A DNA stretch of 64,000 nt. Origin: Trichomonas vaginalis G3. Taxonomy: Eukaryota; Parabasalia; Trichomonadida; Trichomonadidae. The DNA is taken from NCBI RefSeq assembly GCF_026262505.1, contig NC_067205.1:13578001-13642000 (forward strand), given 5' to 3'. Shown piece by piece: positions 19,904-31,400 of this stretch. The notes beneath the pieces were generated by a model that saw only the letters and a list, made by a program, of their open reading frames with translations, had not been told where the DNA came from and ran no database searches. How positions within the stretch are numbered: the stretch's first letter is position 1; each line of letters opens with the position of its first letter. The position numbers were made by a program, and so were the translations under genes.

Positions 19904-20300
19904 GTAAAACGCTTGTGAGAAAACAGGTGAAAAAACAGGTGAGATCGCACCTCTTCACCTAAACATTATTTTTGTCTGATTTACGCTCATTACGAAGAAG
20001 TTTCGACAAAACATTTACGAAGAAGTTTTGACAAAACATTTACGAAGAAGTCTTGACAAAACATTTACGAAGAAGTCTTGACAAAACATTTACGCTCATT
20101 ACGATGAAGAAGTCTTGACAAAGCATGTACGAAGAAGTCATGACAAAACATTTACGAAGAAGTTTTGACAAAACATGTACGTTCATGTTTGACAAAACAT
20201 TTACGAAGAAGTCTTGACAAAACATTTACGAAGAAGTCATGAAAATTCACGAGGGTAGAAAACGTGTTAGATCTAACCTTCTACCCTAAAATATATTTTT
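19904..20300. repeat. Mirror half: palindrome B', reverse 25-bp array, palindrome A'
   Basis: In order: B' (19924-19960), then ACGAAGAAGTCTTGACAAAACATTT-type units (about ten, 19985-20240), then A' (20252-20287) followed by AAAATATATTTTTGCTG. This is the reverse complement order of 16416-17366 (A, array, B), so the two blocks form a large imperfect inverted repeat around 17.4-19.9 kb. Confidence 0.9.
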
Positions 20301-20507
20301 GCTGAATTCCGTATGAAAACAGTGAAGAACAGCGAGTACGTTAAAAAACGTAGTCGCCAAAACTCTATGAAAACAGTGAAATTTCTCTAGACCGACTTTT
20401 TTCGGTCTTGCATAAAACTCTATGAAAATCATGAATTTCCTTAAGATAGAAAAAATAAAGTTAGTTTTATTTTTATTTATTTTTTTATTTTGTATGTAAG
20501 GACAGAT

Positions 20508-21313
20508 ATGTCAACATCAGAGAACACAACAACTGCTATCGTTCATGAAGCCATAAATGAAGAATATGAGTACATACAGTTTAACAAACAACTCCGTCTC
20601 ATTCGTTCGGTCAAAGACGATATGTACCAAATGCAAAGTATTTTGAATGCTCTTCGTTCTACAAAGCAAGCACATCATTGGTTTGAAAACCAACAGACAA
20701 AAGAACTTTTAGAAGAATTTCCTCATATGTTTGCGACCCGAGGAAAACCGCGGGTCGAGATTCCGTACGAAAATCGTAAAAATTTGCTAAATGGTTTGAG
20801 AGGCTGGTATGTACATAGACTTCTTGTAAATGCTGTTGCAATGTGGGCTTCACCTCGTTACGCTTGTTATATTTTCATGATGTTAGATGAAATTCATAGA
20901 CAAGAACGTGAAGAGCTAGAGAACAAGCTTGAAGCAAAAGACAAAAGCATTCAGAAAAGAATACCACGTTCGGTACCAAAAGGAAAGGAAAAGAACTATA
21001 AGTATATGATTTATACTGAAGAGATGGAAAATGAAGAAGACAGAGATATGGTTATGTTGCATTTAGTCAGAAGAAACAACAAAAGCTTTTACGACCTTGC
21101 TAAGATTTACAAATCTGACAGAAATTGTTCTATCGCGAAAACTTACCGATTTCAATGACCCCAAATGAAGATGTGAAACAAATAGTTCAAGATACGTTAC
21201 CTCAAACACACTATGATATGAAAGGTTGTACAATACTTACCTTCAAAGAAGATTTGCCATTGTTAAAGGAAAAAATAACAGAGTATTTTGACAACTTCAA
21301 ACAAGTAGAGTAG
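20508..21313 (+). pseudogene. Element part: KilA-N domain regulator, broken
   Basis: Start at 20508 (MSTSENTT) by comparison of leaders. The region shows a KilA-N DNA-binding domain: YIQFNKQLRLIRSVKDDMYQ, then LRGWYVHRLLVNAVAMWASP and YACYIFMMLDEIHRQ, matching the GxWVHPxLAxxxAxWxSP signature. A charged linker and a C-terminal region (KNYKYMIYTEEMENEEDRD) resembling DUF3627-type virus tails follow. It is a DNA-binding regulator in large DNA viruses. It is broken. A diverged fragment is present at 18563-18730. Confidence 0.75.
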
Positions 21314-21399
21314 ATGAGCCATTTATTTTTCAAGCTTGACTTCAGATGGCTCAGGTAGCTCTATAAAGTAAATTGCCTTGTCAAATCCTTCTGGCATTC

Positions 21400-21670
21400 C
21401 GAGTCCTTCCTTCCGACAGAAAAAGTTTTTCCTTCCGACAGAAAAAGTTTTTCCTTCCGACAGAAAAAATTTTTCCCGACGACAGGAAGAACGCTTCCAG
21501 TTGTCCGTCCGTAAACCATTCAAATTTTCGAAAATTGAGAACTTTTTGGTCGAACTTCAGAAAAAGTTTTTCCTTCCGACAGAAAAAGTTTTTCCTTCCG
21601 ACAGAAAAAGTTTTTCCTTCCAACAGGAAAAGTTTTTCCTTCCAACAGGAAAAGTTTTTCCTTCCGACAG
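21400..21670. repeat. Second 22-bp minisatellite, in two blocks
   Basis: Units CCTTCCGACAGAAAAAGTTT+TT, about three or four copies at 21400-21481 and five at 21558-21670, separated by unique sequence. All long frames across it are repeat artefacts. It ends ~12 bases before the ATG at 21682. Confidence 0.9.
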
Positions 21671-21681
21671 GACACAAACGG

Positions 21682-21759
21682 ATGACTGACGTTCCTCTTC
21701 CTGAATGCCTTCCCAAACCAGAAGAACCGACAGCCCCAGCACCACAACAGACTTACTAA
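21682..21759 (+). CDS. Element part: 25-residue Pro-rich peptide
   Basis: The frame MTDVPLPECLPKPEEPTAPA plus PQQTY and a stop. It is supported only by resemblance to the N terminus of the 16089-16430 product and by the same position just after a 22-bp minisatellite. It may be a short paralog or the residue of one. Confidence 0.35.
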   Translation: MTDVPLPECLPKPEEPTAPAPQQTY

Positions 21760-21778
21760 GACTAAACACTTACATTTT

Positions 21779-22640
21779 TCAAGCTTGACTTTTTACAATT
21801 TGAACTTTGTTTGCGTAGATATGAATTCTGAAAGAAGTATGAGGGTCTTGTATGACTTTATACTTCTCCCATAGTTCATGTCTGTCAAACTTACCTGCCA
21901 TGGACTCTTTCATAAGTTCCATGAAATCGTCTTCGGACAATCCGGGGAAAAGTATAATGTCAGTAAGTATTCTTTTAACATCCTTACTTAAACTCTTTGC
22001 TGTCTGTACACAAATGACAACTGAGATGTTAAAGTGTCTGAGCTTCTTAAGAATTCGACACATATCTTGTTCTCTATTCTTAAGCAAAGGATGAGAAGCG
22101 AAATCATCTAAGATAAGAAGACACCTATGAGGGTAAGTCTTCCAATCGTAAGATTGCAATTTCTTCGAAATGTATTCTATCTCTTTCTGTTTGTTTCTGA
22201 AGTGTTTCTTCTCTAATATTCTCTGCATTTCCTCATTTGGGTCTTTGAACTTAGAATTTATATACTCATTTATAGCATTGTACTTCAAAACTCTTCTTTG
22301 GTACTTCTTTATCCAATCTAACAACTCAGTATCCTTTATACATACTAACTTAGACTTCTTTATAATATCTTTGAACGAATTGACGGTTTGGTCAAATTGA
22401 CCAGAAGTACTACAAATGACAACTAACTCATAAAATGGGTTCTTCTCATCTAGTTCTTGTTTGTTGTGCAGCCATTTTAAGATAAGTGAAAGTCTTACCA
22501 GACCCAGGTGGTGCAATTAGACCTGTTATACCATTCTGAGCAAATAAGAACTTGTCATGTATAGGTTTTATCTGAGCATTTTCTAACTTCCTCTTGTTCT
22601 TGTTTAAAACATTCTCAAATTTCTTGTCAATGTCAGCAAA
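21779..22640 (-). pseudogene. Element part: A32-type genome-packaging ATPase, broken
   Basis: Minus-strand region with Walker A APPGSGKT (~22490-22515), a Walker B-like RCLLILDDFASHP and a sensor-like VVICVQTAK, the layout of A32/FtsK-HerA packaging ATPases of Polintons, virophages and large DNA viruses. It would pump the element's DNA into capsids. It is broken. It lies next to the helicase and capsid candidates on the same strand. Confidence 0.75.
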
Positions 22641-22690
22641 CTTTTTTCTAACATATTTTTAGAAAAATTAAAATTTTTATCTTTTAGAAA

Positions 22691-23142
22691 ATGTCTAGCG
22701 ATTTCGCTATCTATATTCGAGACAAGCTTTTCGACAGCAAAACATCTGTCGACCATAAAATCTTACATAGTGTAAACAAGAAAGGTGAATTTGTTCTAAA
22801 GTTCTGTTTTCTGGGAATATGACAAGACCATAAAACATTAAGCAGAGCAGTCTTAAAATTTGTCAATGACAGACTTGTTGACAGAGATGACACCGATTGG
22901 AAAGATGAAGTCCAACAAAAGTTCTTAGAATGCAAAGAAGACACATGCGCTGTTCTTGAAGATGAAATAGAAAACAGAATAGAAGAGCTATTAAAGGACA
23001 AAGAACTTTTACATAAATATAGTTGCGCCAAATTTGACATAACTCCACCAGAAAAGAAGAAGAAAGAAAAGAAAGAAAAGAAAGTAGAAGAAGAGAAGAA
23101 AGAACCTGAACCAGTTCCAGAGAAAAAGAAATTTGACATGTA
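22691..23142 (+). pseudogene. Element part: charged hypothetical, broken
   Basis: Begins MSSDFAIYIRDKLFDSKTSV and ends in a Lys/Glu-rich helix and tail (KKKKEKKEKKVEEEKKEPEP). It starts after a TTTTTATCTTTTAGAAA leader of the element type, and is divergent from the ATPase and convergent with 23160-23578. No family recognised; nucleic-acid or scaffold role possible from composition only. Confidence 0.5.
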
Positions 23143-23159
23143 AAAATAAAATTTTATTT

Positions 23160-23578
23160 TTAGAACATTTCTGGGTCAATGTCAATGTTCTCTTCCTCTT
23201 TAGGAGTAAACACTGGCTTAGACTCTAAAATCTTTTTACCCAATTTACCTTGAACTTCTACAACTTTAGACTCAAATATTCATAGTCGTCTGCTTTCTTT
23301 GGTTCATAAGGTATAACAAGTTTGTATGCTTTGCCTTCTTTAAGGTTTGAAAACCTTCTGTCAAAACTTTCTTTGACTGCTAACAAACCTTCTATGTCTA
23401 AGTCTTCAAATTTCGCACCATTTTTAGTCACAATAGCAAACTTAACTGGTTCGATGTTCCAAACTTTGCTGAATGAAGACTTTTCAAAATGGTAGAAGTA
23501 AACATTCAAATATGTGAATGGGTCTAGTTCTTCTTTAAGTCCTGACATGTACTTGTTTACTGAGATGAATTTTGCCAT
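23160..23578 (-). pseudogene. Element part: small hypothetical, probably broken
   Basis: The clearest frame (23258-23578) reads MAKFISVNKYMSGLKEELDP with an alpha/beta pattern and PYEPKKADDYEYLSLK at its end; coding-like sequence carries on toward 23160. Its size and placement just upstream of the helicase, on the same strand, fit a small DNA-binding or processivity protein, but nothing diagnostic is seen. Confidence 0.45.
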
Positions 23579-23606
23579 CTTTCTATCGATAAAAAAATAT
23601 TTTTTT

Positions 23607-24848
23607 TTAAAATTTACTCATAAAAATTTTTTTTGTATATACACCATTCTGAACATCTAAAAGACTTTTGACATTTGCCAAGAATGTTCGTTTAGAAGCT
23701 GCCATATAACCATATTCTTGACAATATTGTTTATACGAATCGTACAATGACCTTTCATCTAAACACTCAAAGTCAGTTTCATCTATGAACAGTTCATATA
23801 CACTCTTGTTTGCTTCTAACAATGTTTGTCTCTCTTCGGTATGTGGAATTTGTCTTGGATTGAACTTAGAAATATCTAATGTCATAAAATATGAGAACAA
23901 GTGGTTGTAAAAGTCAGATGTCAAAGTTTCTGCTAAGTCGTCAAAATATTCTGTATCTTGCATATGAGAATCTGACGTTCTGACAACTACATATCTTCTG
24001 TCAGAACTTTCTAACTTCATCGGAACAACATTGTTTGAAACCATAATGAAGTTTGCAATATTTTCACAAACTCTTTGGTCTTTATACTTTCTTTCAACAA
24101 CTCCAACTTTGTCTGTTATAAGACTCTTCAAAGCATCTGAGTTCAAAACTTTTGTTGTATCTATACTTTGAAGTTCATTGCAAACTATAAGTTTCATATT
24201 CTCTATTGAGGAGTTAAACTTGCCACAGATGTTTTCTAAGTTTGTCATATTCGGATTCGAATAACCTTCTAACAGTTTGCACAAAATATCTGTAAAGAAT
24301 GTGTTCTTACCAGTTCCTTGTTTTCCAATTATAATGAGAGCAGTTTCATTTTTAGCACTTGGATGTTGTAAGATATTTGCAAACCAACATAAGATATACT
24401 CATAAACCTTTTCGTTTCCATTGCATATAATTTCTTTGACATGGTCTAACCAAGCTTCTATAATATTTTCTTTCCATTCTACTTGTTCATATTTATATCC
24501 AGTGAAGATAGAATAGAAGTTTGGAGAAGGTGTATAAAACTTTATACCTCGAACTGAAAAATCTTCTAACTTTGACAATAAGATATCCCAAGCATCTAAC
24601 ATCTTCATTCCAACTTGTACAACTTTTATTTTCTTAAGTTTCTGTCTACATTCTTGTTCTGAAACTATTGTCGCTTTAGGTTTGTTAAAGACAACATCCC
24701 ATTCTTTCATAACATAACATTCTGGTGCAGAGTCAACATAAATGACTAAACGTTTCAAATTCTCGACTGCTTTGTTATAGTCTCTAAATGGACACATATT
24801 TCTGAATGCTTGGAAGTCATAAAAATCTGAAACATCTATTCTGTACAT
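23607..24848 (-). CDS. Element part: SF3 / D5-like replicative helicase (DUF5906 type)
   Basis: A 413-residue protein that looks whole. The superfamily 3 helicase core is evident: Walker A IIIGKQGTGKNTFF (~residues 170-185), Walker B-like KLIVCNELQS (~218), then ALKSLITDKVGVVERKY and the sensor IANFIMVSNN with SSDRRYVVVRTSD. These match the DUF5906/D5-type helicases of virophages, Polinton-like viruses and some Mavericks. It would unwind the element's DNA during replication. The N terminus (~1-130) may be a degenerate primase-associated part. With no PolB recognised, this is the only replication enzyme seen. Confidence 0.85.
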   Translation of the reverse strand: MYRIDVSDFYDFQAFRNMCPFRDYNKAVENLKRLVIYVDSAPECYVMKEWDVVFNKPKATIVSEQECRQKLKKIKVVQVGMKMLDAWDILLSKLEDFSVRGIKFYTPSPNFYSIFTGYKYEQVEWKENIIEAWLDHVKEIICNGNEKVYEYILCWFANILQHPSAKNETALIIIGKQGTGKNTFFTDILCKLLEGYSNPNMTNLENICGKFNSSIENMKLIVCNELQSIDTTKVLNSDALKSLITDKVGVVERKYKDQRVCENIANFIMVSNNVVPMKLESSDRRYVVVRTSDSHMQDTEYFDDLAETLTSDFYNHLFSYFMTLDISKFNPRQIPHTEERQTLLEANKSVYELFIDETDFECLDERSLYDSYKQYCQEYGYMAASKRTFLANVKSLLDVQNGVYTKKIFMSKF

Positions 24849-24879
24849 TTTTATAAAAATAAAAAAAATATTTTTTTTA

Positions 24880-25672
24880 TTCTTGACTTTGTTGTTCCAT
24901 TTGTTGCATTTGTTGTTCTTGAGCTATTTGTTGTTGAAGTTGTTCTTGTAATACAATACTTTCACCAGTTGCATCTTCCAATTCGAAACTTTCTGCGTCA
25001 TTGACAAATACATAGGACATAAAAGTTTTACAGGAACAAAGTTTGCGTCAACTAATGTCAACGTTATACTTGCCAAAGTGTTTGAGTTCACTAAGGTTGA
25101 AAATTCTGCATTCGAATGAACAATAGGCAAACCAGCAGAGAAAGTATTGTTTATACGCATAAGTATCTTTTGGTCATAATAGTTTCTGTCGACATTCGAA
25201 TAACACTTTGAACCTAAGTTTGAAACAATATATAAGATTGGTGTGCTTAATGTCAATGGAATAGACAAACCTTGTATGACACCTTTTCCTGTTATAGGAA
25301 ACTGTTGGTAGTAAAAACCAGAAATAAGTTTTGTATTATAGCTCATATCGTTTATAGTAACTCAGTCGGACATCCAAACATAACGAAACCTGCTCTAGTT
25401 GCAGCACATGTTACACCCGTACTTAAAGTATTAAATAAGTCAACAAACCTGTTGGTGGTATATCTGAGTAAGTATCTTTCAAAGGAGTATTTTTTACCAT
25501 TCACAACAATAAAGTCTTCTGGTGTCAAAAGAGCAAAACAGGCTTTAGTCGTCATTGTGTTTAAAGTTAGTTTACAATACCGTCCTTGAGGACTTTGTAA
25601 GTTTGTTGTTATAGAATTATATGACTCAGGGTTTTTAGTCGTAATAGTATAAACCATTATATCTTCTGCCAT
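24880..25672 (-). pseudogene. Element part: candidate minor capsid (penton) protein, broken
   Basis: Begins MAEDIMVYTITTKNPESYNS; later GRYCKLTLNTMTTKACFALL, VIQGLSIPLTLSTPILYIVS and SITLTLVDANFVPVKLLCPM. The length (~250 codons) and beta-strand-rich pattern fit the single jelly-roll penton protein of Polintons, and it lies next to the large capsid candidate on the same strand. No diagnostic motif; a structure comparison would decide. It is broken, and ends in a Gln-rich tail region near 24880-24960. Confidence 0.4.
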
Positions 25673-25689
25673 TTATATATATTTAAAAG

Positions 25690-26508
25690 TTTTTCTGAAA
25701 GTGGAGAAGAACTTCATCTAAACTTTCACATGGCGTTTCTTGAAGTTTCTCTGTCTAAGAAGTTCAAATATTTTGTAAAGACATAGAACTTTCCTTTGTC
25801 TACACGAACAAACAAAACAGGGTCTTTCATATCGTTCAAAAGTGTGTAAAGTCCTTTAGATGAAATAAAAGTCTATATTATTTTTCTTCAAACATCTTTC
25901 AAGAAGTTTTGACATTTTTACTTAGCAAATAAATTTTAATGAAATGTTGTGGTCGTCAAATATTTTTATGACGTCTGGGAAACTATACTTTAAGTTCAAC
26001 GTTTCACCTCCTTTCATAACGTATATCTTGTCAATGACATTATATGAAACACCACAGCAACTAATGTCGGGTTCTATTTCTTTGATGTTTATATCGTCTG
26101 CCTCTGTCAAAAAGTTTCAATAGTTCTTTCAAAACTTCATGAGGTGCAATGACATATGAGTTCACTTTTACAGGGTTGTGTTCGACCAAGTTTAACATTA
26201 TACTTTAAAGCTTGACAAATCTTCTCCTGAGTTTGAAGTTTGTCTTTAAGTTGTTGGTAGTCGTTTCGAATATCTGCAACAGAACTTAAGTCTCTGCTAA
26301 CTTCAGGATATGTTGGTTGTTCTTTTACAGGACAATTGTTATACCCATCTTCGTCTTCGTATGGTTTCCCCACTTCAACATCTCTGTCTTTGACATTGAC
26401 AACAACAACTTTGACTGTTTGTTTGAGTTGGTGAAATTTAACTTCACATCTGCCACCGCCCATTAAACCTTTTGAAACACTCACGCTTCTATTTTTCGGA
26501 AATGACAT
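25690..26508 (-). pseudogene. Element part: hypothetical genes between capsid candidates, broken
   Basis: Starts at 26508 (MSFPKNRSVSVSKGLMGGGR) after a TTTTTATTCTAATAAA leader, with a basic beta-like N-terminal segment and a coiled-coil part (IRNDYQQLKDKLQTQEKICQ). A second small coding-like stretch (25922-26110, TEADDINIKEIEPDISCCGV) follows. In Polintons this position often holds the maturation protease, but I see no clear His/Cys catalytic pattern. Confidence 0.4.
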
Positions 26509-26559
26509 TTTATTAGAATAAAAAGATGACGTATTCGGATATCTTATTGAATTGAAGCA

Positions 26560-28458
26560 GAACAAAGTTTATACTCACAAACAATACAAATACATTGACA
26601 GAATAGTTCTTTACACAACAATGGAAAATGTTATAGAATAGCAGTCTTTGCTGAACCTAAATATTTTCATAAAGCAAAGAAAGTTGGTATAACTGAAATG
26701 GTGAAAGTTCTTGAAGCAGACAAAATATAACTTCAAAACTGACCGATATTACTAAAGTAAAGTTTATAATACAATATTATGTCAAAACTGGCGTACTGTC
26801 AATATTTGACGGAGAGAAGTCAGTTCAAGAACAACTTACTGACCTGCTGCCAAATCTGCTCGATGGAAGCTGTCGTTATGCCAATCTGAGAGCCCCAGCA
26901 GGTTTCCATCGAACGAATCTTCAAAAGAAGCATCTTCCGTGAAAAGTGCTATTGGTTTTGTAAACCTTCTTTGCTCTCAATTCATCTGGACCGTCTCTGT
27001 CACCAGTATATTGTATTTGAACTGTACCAACAGTTGAAAATACCAACCCATAAAGTCTTCTGAGTCAGCAAATGGAATGCTAAGCCAAAAGTTTGAACGG
27101 TCTCCATTTGTATATTGAGTTTTTTGAACCTCCTGTATGAGTCCATACTTTCACATATGGCATAATAGAACTTTGCATTTCAGGGTTAATAGTTGTTTGT
27201 GAAGTTGTTGTTAAAGTTCATAGCATCTAAGTCAAGTTGTATGACCTCATATCCTCAACTGTAGAATATTCTTCTCTTGGATAATATTTGCCATCTATGT
27301 TTATATGATATTTAATACCAGGGGTTGTAGAAACAAGAATAGTCATTTATAGTTCGTCTGAACAGTACAAACATAGTATCTGCATGTTTCATTGCAGTTG
27401 TTAAAGCAATATCTTTCTTGCACCTGCGGCTCCTGGATTTTGGTTTCCAACTTCACCTGCAAAGTCTTTGACAGATATTTGGTGTATAGGGAACATAAGT
27501 GGAACTGCAATATATTTTGGCAGCTAAAGCATTTGAAAATCTTGGGTCCAACAATATAGACTGCAAGTCTGCTTTCTATTCTCTTGCATTCAATTTTTCG
27601 CATGTGAACTTAACTGGGTCCCAAGCAGTTCCAGCAGCATTGAAAATAATAGTTTACTTCATTGTTGAAGTTTGAGAAACCAAAGTCTAAGTCAACTTTG
27701 TCTTTGCAAAATTCGGCGAATGACGTTTGATTTGTTCCCTTTACGTCTGTAATTAATGTGATGGGTCTTGTGTTGGTGCAATGACTAAGTTATTTTTGCT
27801 TGGAGTAAGTCGTCAATAGAAATTTTTCCTGCCCAGTTTGGCAAGTATCTTAAAAACCTGAAGATGAGGAAAGATGACAAAGGAACTCTTAGTTTCAGTT
27901 TTACTTTGGTTACTGCTGCTGCGCAGTTTGTCCAGAAAGGTTAACATAAACTCCTGGAACGTTAGGTCAAGTCTTCTTATTTTCTTAATAGTTGCATACT
28001 GGTCTGTTTGTTCTCTAGCTTGTGGTTGTACTGAGTTTCTCAAAGCGAACCATTCATAGTTTGCCCATGTTACTGTTTGAACTAAGTCAGAGTTAGAATA
28101 TATCTTATATCCCATGAAAACTTCTGGAGCATATTGGTATCCGACATAGAAAATTCCATTGCAACCTTTCTTGTCAGACAACTTGGCAGAAGGTTTTATT
28201 TTCAATGTCTTGTTCCACGTATAAGAATGAGTTGTCAATAGAAATAATATGAAACCTGTCGCAAGCAATATCTACTGTTGTTGAAGAACCTTCACCAAAC
28301 TCACCTACGTTTCCATAAGAAACAGCAGTTGTATATTCGTAAGTTCCAGGAACTATTTCTGACCTTCTAATGGCATTGTCGCATTCGTTATACCATTCGG
28401 AAACATTTCCGTTCATGGCATCCAAAACTGTTGGCGTTATATTCTGAGCGGCGTACAT
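26560..28458 (-). pseudogene. Element part: candidate major capsid protein region, heavily broken
   Basis: Starts at 28458 (MYAAQNITPTVLDAMNGNVS) behind a TATTTTTTACCCATATGAA leader. Coding-like segments include TTVDIACDRFHIISIDNSFL, GYQYAPEVFMGYKIYSNSDL and QTVTWANYEWFALRNSVQ. The length of ~1.7-1.9 kb, strand-rich sequence and position beside the minor capsid candidate fit a double jelly-roll major capsid protein. This is inference from size, order and feel. It is one of the most heavily broken parts. Confidence 0.4.
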
Positions 28459-28479
28459 TTCATATGGGTAAAAAATATA

Positions 28480-31400
28480 GAATAGTTGGATTTATGTGTC
28501 ATAATAGAACCACTCGGACCAAGCTTTACTTTCTTCCTGACTGAGTTTTTAACTCTTCTTTTTCCTTCATTGCCACTACTTTCACTAGATGAAGTTACTT
28601 CTTCACTACTTTCACTTTGTTCTACTCTTCTCTTCTTCTTGGTGTCGCTTTTGGTAACTTGCCCTCTGCTTCAAGTTGTTGCATCTTTGCCTCATGTTCA
28701 CCTAGTATGTTGTAAATTTCCCATGTCCTTTTTGCCTTTGGGCTCTGGTCGCCCATCTCAGGTAACCTATATCCTAGAAAGATTTTGTCATAGTTTGTAT
28801 TTGAGTCTTCGCGTATTGTTTGCATGACTCTTTCCTGAGTTTCCGGTTCAAGCTCTTCAAATATAGCTTGTCCATATGGAATAAGCTCGTTTCCAAATAT
28901 ATGTTTTTGTAGCCATTCTGGTTTTCTTTCCATGTAACCAATAATATCTTTTGTGAATGGGAAAGCTTTCCCAACGTTTCAGTCTTGCGTCATTTATGTC
29001 TGTAGTTGGTTTTTATTTGTCATGGAACATGTTTTTCAATACTAAACATTTTCATTTGGTACTGTCCATTTGAGTTTTCTTAAATATTCATCCCTTCTCA
29101 GTTCATTGTCTGCAAAGTAAGTTTTTATGACATTTTGCAAACTTTCGTTTGCAAGGTCATGTACAATAGGTTCTCTTCCTTCTCTCTCCCTAACTTTCTT
29201 TCTAAACTCTTCACCAAATATACCATCTCTATGGTTCTGTGTAGTTCTTTGAGATAAATGTTCTAGAACGTCAGGTGTTATATTTCCTCAGCCATGTTCA
29301 TTTCATACTGGTCCAAAATATCTGCATCTTTCATATCTTTCAATGGCATTAAAGCCGCGCTGAAAAATCCAGTTATATCTGGTTCACCATTCAATTCCAT
29401 TGCGTCTATAACTTCTTGGAATTGAGGTTGTAAGTTTATGAACCACTATCCGGATTAGCTTTATGACCCCATTTCATTGTAGTTCCATAGTCTGCAGAAA
29501 CAAAAGTAGGTTTGTTTCCATATTGGTTAGGTTCTGAATGAACTTTAAACAATGTTTCATTTCTATATGTTTTGTTGAAATTTAACCTTTTATTTTCACC
29601 GAGTTCAGCCAAAGATTGAACGTTATAATGGTCGTAAGTAAAAAGGATTATTGTATTTGCGTACATTTTCTTTCAGTACTTCCATTCTATGCTGAATATT
29701 TTCATCTGATGTTGGAGTCTTTTGTATGTCGGTGAACATTTTTTCGATATTCTTCTACTATGTCAGCCGAATTTTTCTTAGACTCTTGGAAAGATTCCAC
29801 ATTCTCCGCATACACTTGTTGAGGGTCAAGATTTTTCGCTGTTCCAAATCTTCATCTAGTTCTGTGAAGTTAGTTTCCAAAGGAGGGACTTGTTCGTTTC
29901 TTCAGGCTCTTCTAGCTGTTGTTGCTGAACTATTTCTTCTATGTCTGGTTGTATCTGAACTTCTTCCTGTGGAGTTTCTTGTACCTCATCTGCTGGCATT
30001 TCATATATTCCGAGACCGTTTTTAACAAGTTCCCTATCTAAGTAATCCGGACTCATAAACCTTTCTTCTTTCGTTCCGTCTCTATTTTTTACGCGTTTCA
30101 TGAAGAGAGTTGAATTATCATTTAGCTCTGACATCAAATATCTCGGAGTAAATTCATTCATGTCATTTGGATGATATGCTATTAAATCATATCCCTTAGC
30201 GAGCTTGTATTTTCCAGGTTTGAGATTATATCCGATTTTATGCTGAACCATAAAGCTAAATAGGTTCGGGTCAGTATTTCTTCCTTGAACTTTCTAATAG
30301 CTTCTTTATATCTGTCACTAAAGTCAAGAGTATCTGGGTAACCATAATCTTCCTTAAGCATTTTTAAGAATTCTTGGTTTCCTTTTTCTCTACTTCTTTA
30401 TGTCCTTGCTCTGTTTGTGGTTGTTGTTGTGCAGGGTTTTGAACTGTTGGTTGCTGTGCTGGTTGTGGAGGTGGTTGTTGTGCTGGTTTTGGTTGTGGTG
30501 CAGGTGCTGGATTTTGAACTGTTGGTTGTTGTGCAGGGTTTTGAACTGTTGGTTTTGGTTGTTGTTGTGGTGCTGGATTTTGAACTGTTGGTTGTTGTGC
30601 TGGTTGTTGTTGTGGTGCATGCCTGTGTCTGTGTCCATGTGACGATGTAAATGTTTTAGGTAGTCCTGGTGCAGGTGCTTCTCTTGGAGGGTTTGGTGGT
30701 ATATAAGTTCCACCAGCTGGCACATATGTTCCATCTGCAGCATAATGTCCTACCTGACTTTTCGTTTTTAAGAAAGCATTTACTAGGTCTGTTTTGGTCT
30801 GTTGTAACTCTTTTTCTTGACTTTCCACAACAGTTGCTCTAACGGCGTCATAGGCACTTTGAACTGCCTGTCTCGTTGCTGCATCTGTTATTTTCGTCAT
30901 ATTTTGTGCTACTTCTCTTAACTCGTTGTCGAAACCTTCAGACTTCAGTTTCTTTCCAGATGAGAAGTCGTTCACGTTTCACCTTACTATGAAGAGCTTC
31001 GAAGGCATTCTTAAAGTCAGCATTCATTAAAGCTTCATTTGAACTGTCTTCATCCGCTTGTATTTTGTCCTTATTGACCCTATAAGTTGGGCTGCTTTAG
31101 CGTTGGCTTGGGCATCTAACCAGTCATTATTAGCTTTTATAATATCTGCGCTTTTCTATGCCTTTTGCATGGCTGCGTCGTTATTTTTACTTTCTTGTGC
31201 TAAGTTTTCATACTGTACGGTTTGGTTTTGCAACTGTAAAAGTTTTTCTGCCTTTACATTTGCTTCAATTCTTTTTTATATACTCATCGCTATCCATATA
31301 TGTCTTCATGGCTTTTTGTTTTATCTCTTCATCTTTCAGTATTTTATATTGAGTAGTATGGTTTTTCAAATTTATAACATCTTGTTCCATTTTTGCTACT

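Noticed and set aside
21373-21769. Frames rich in FRQKKFFLPTEKVFPS on the plus strand and VGRKNFFCRKEKLFL on the minus strand
   Set aside because: Translations of the second 22-bp minisatellite in several frames and both strands; no independent coding evidence.
28486-28827. 113-codon plus-strand Leu/Ser-rich frame
   Set aside because: Antisense of coding-like minus-strand sequence in the element.
30400-30650. Plus-strand frames of Trp/Leu/Cys or Val repeats resembling membrane proteins
   Set aside because: Antisense shadow of the Gln/Pro repeat tract of the element's large minus-strand region.
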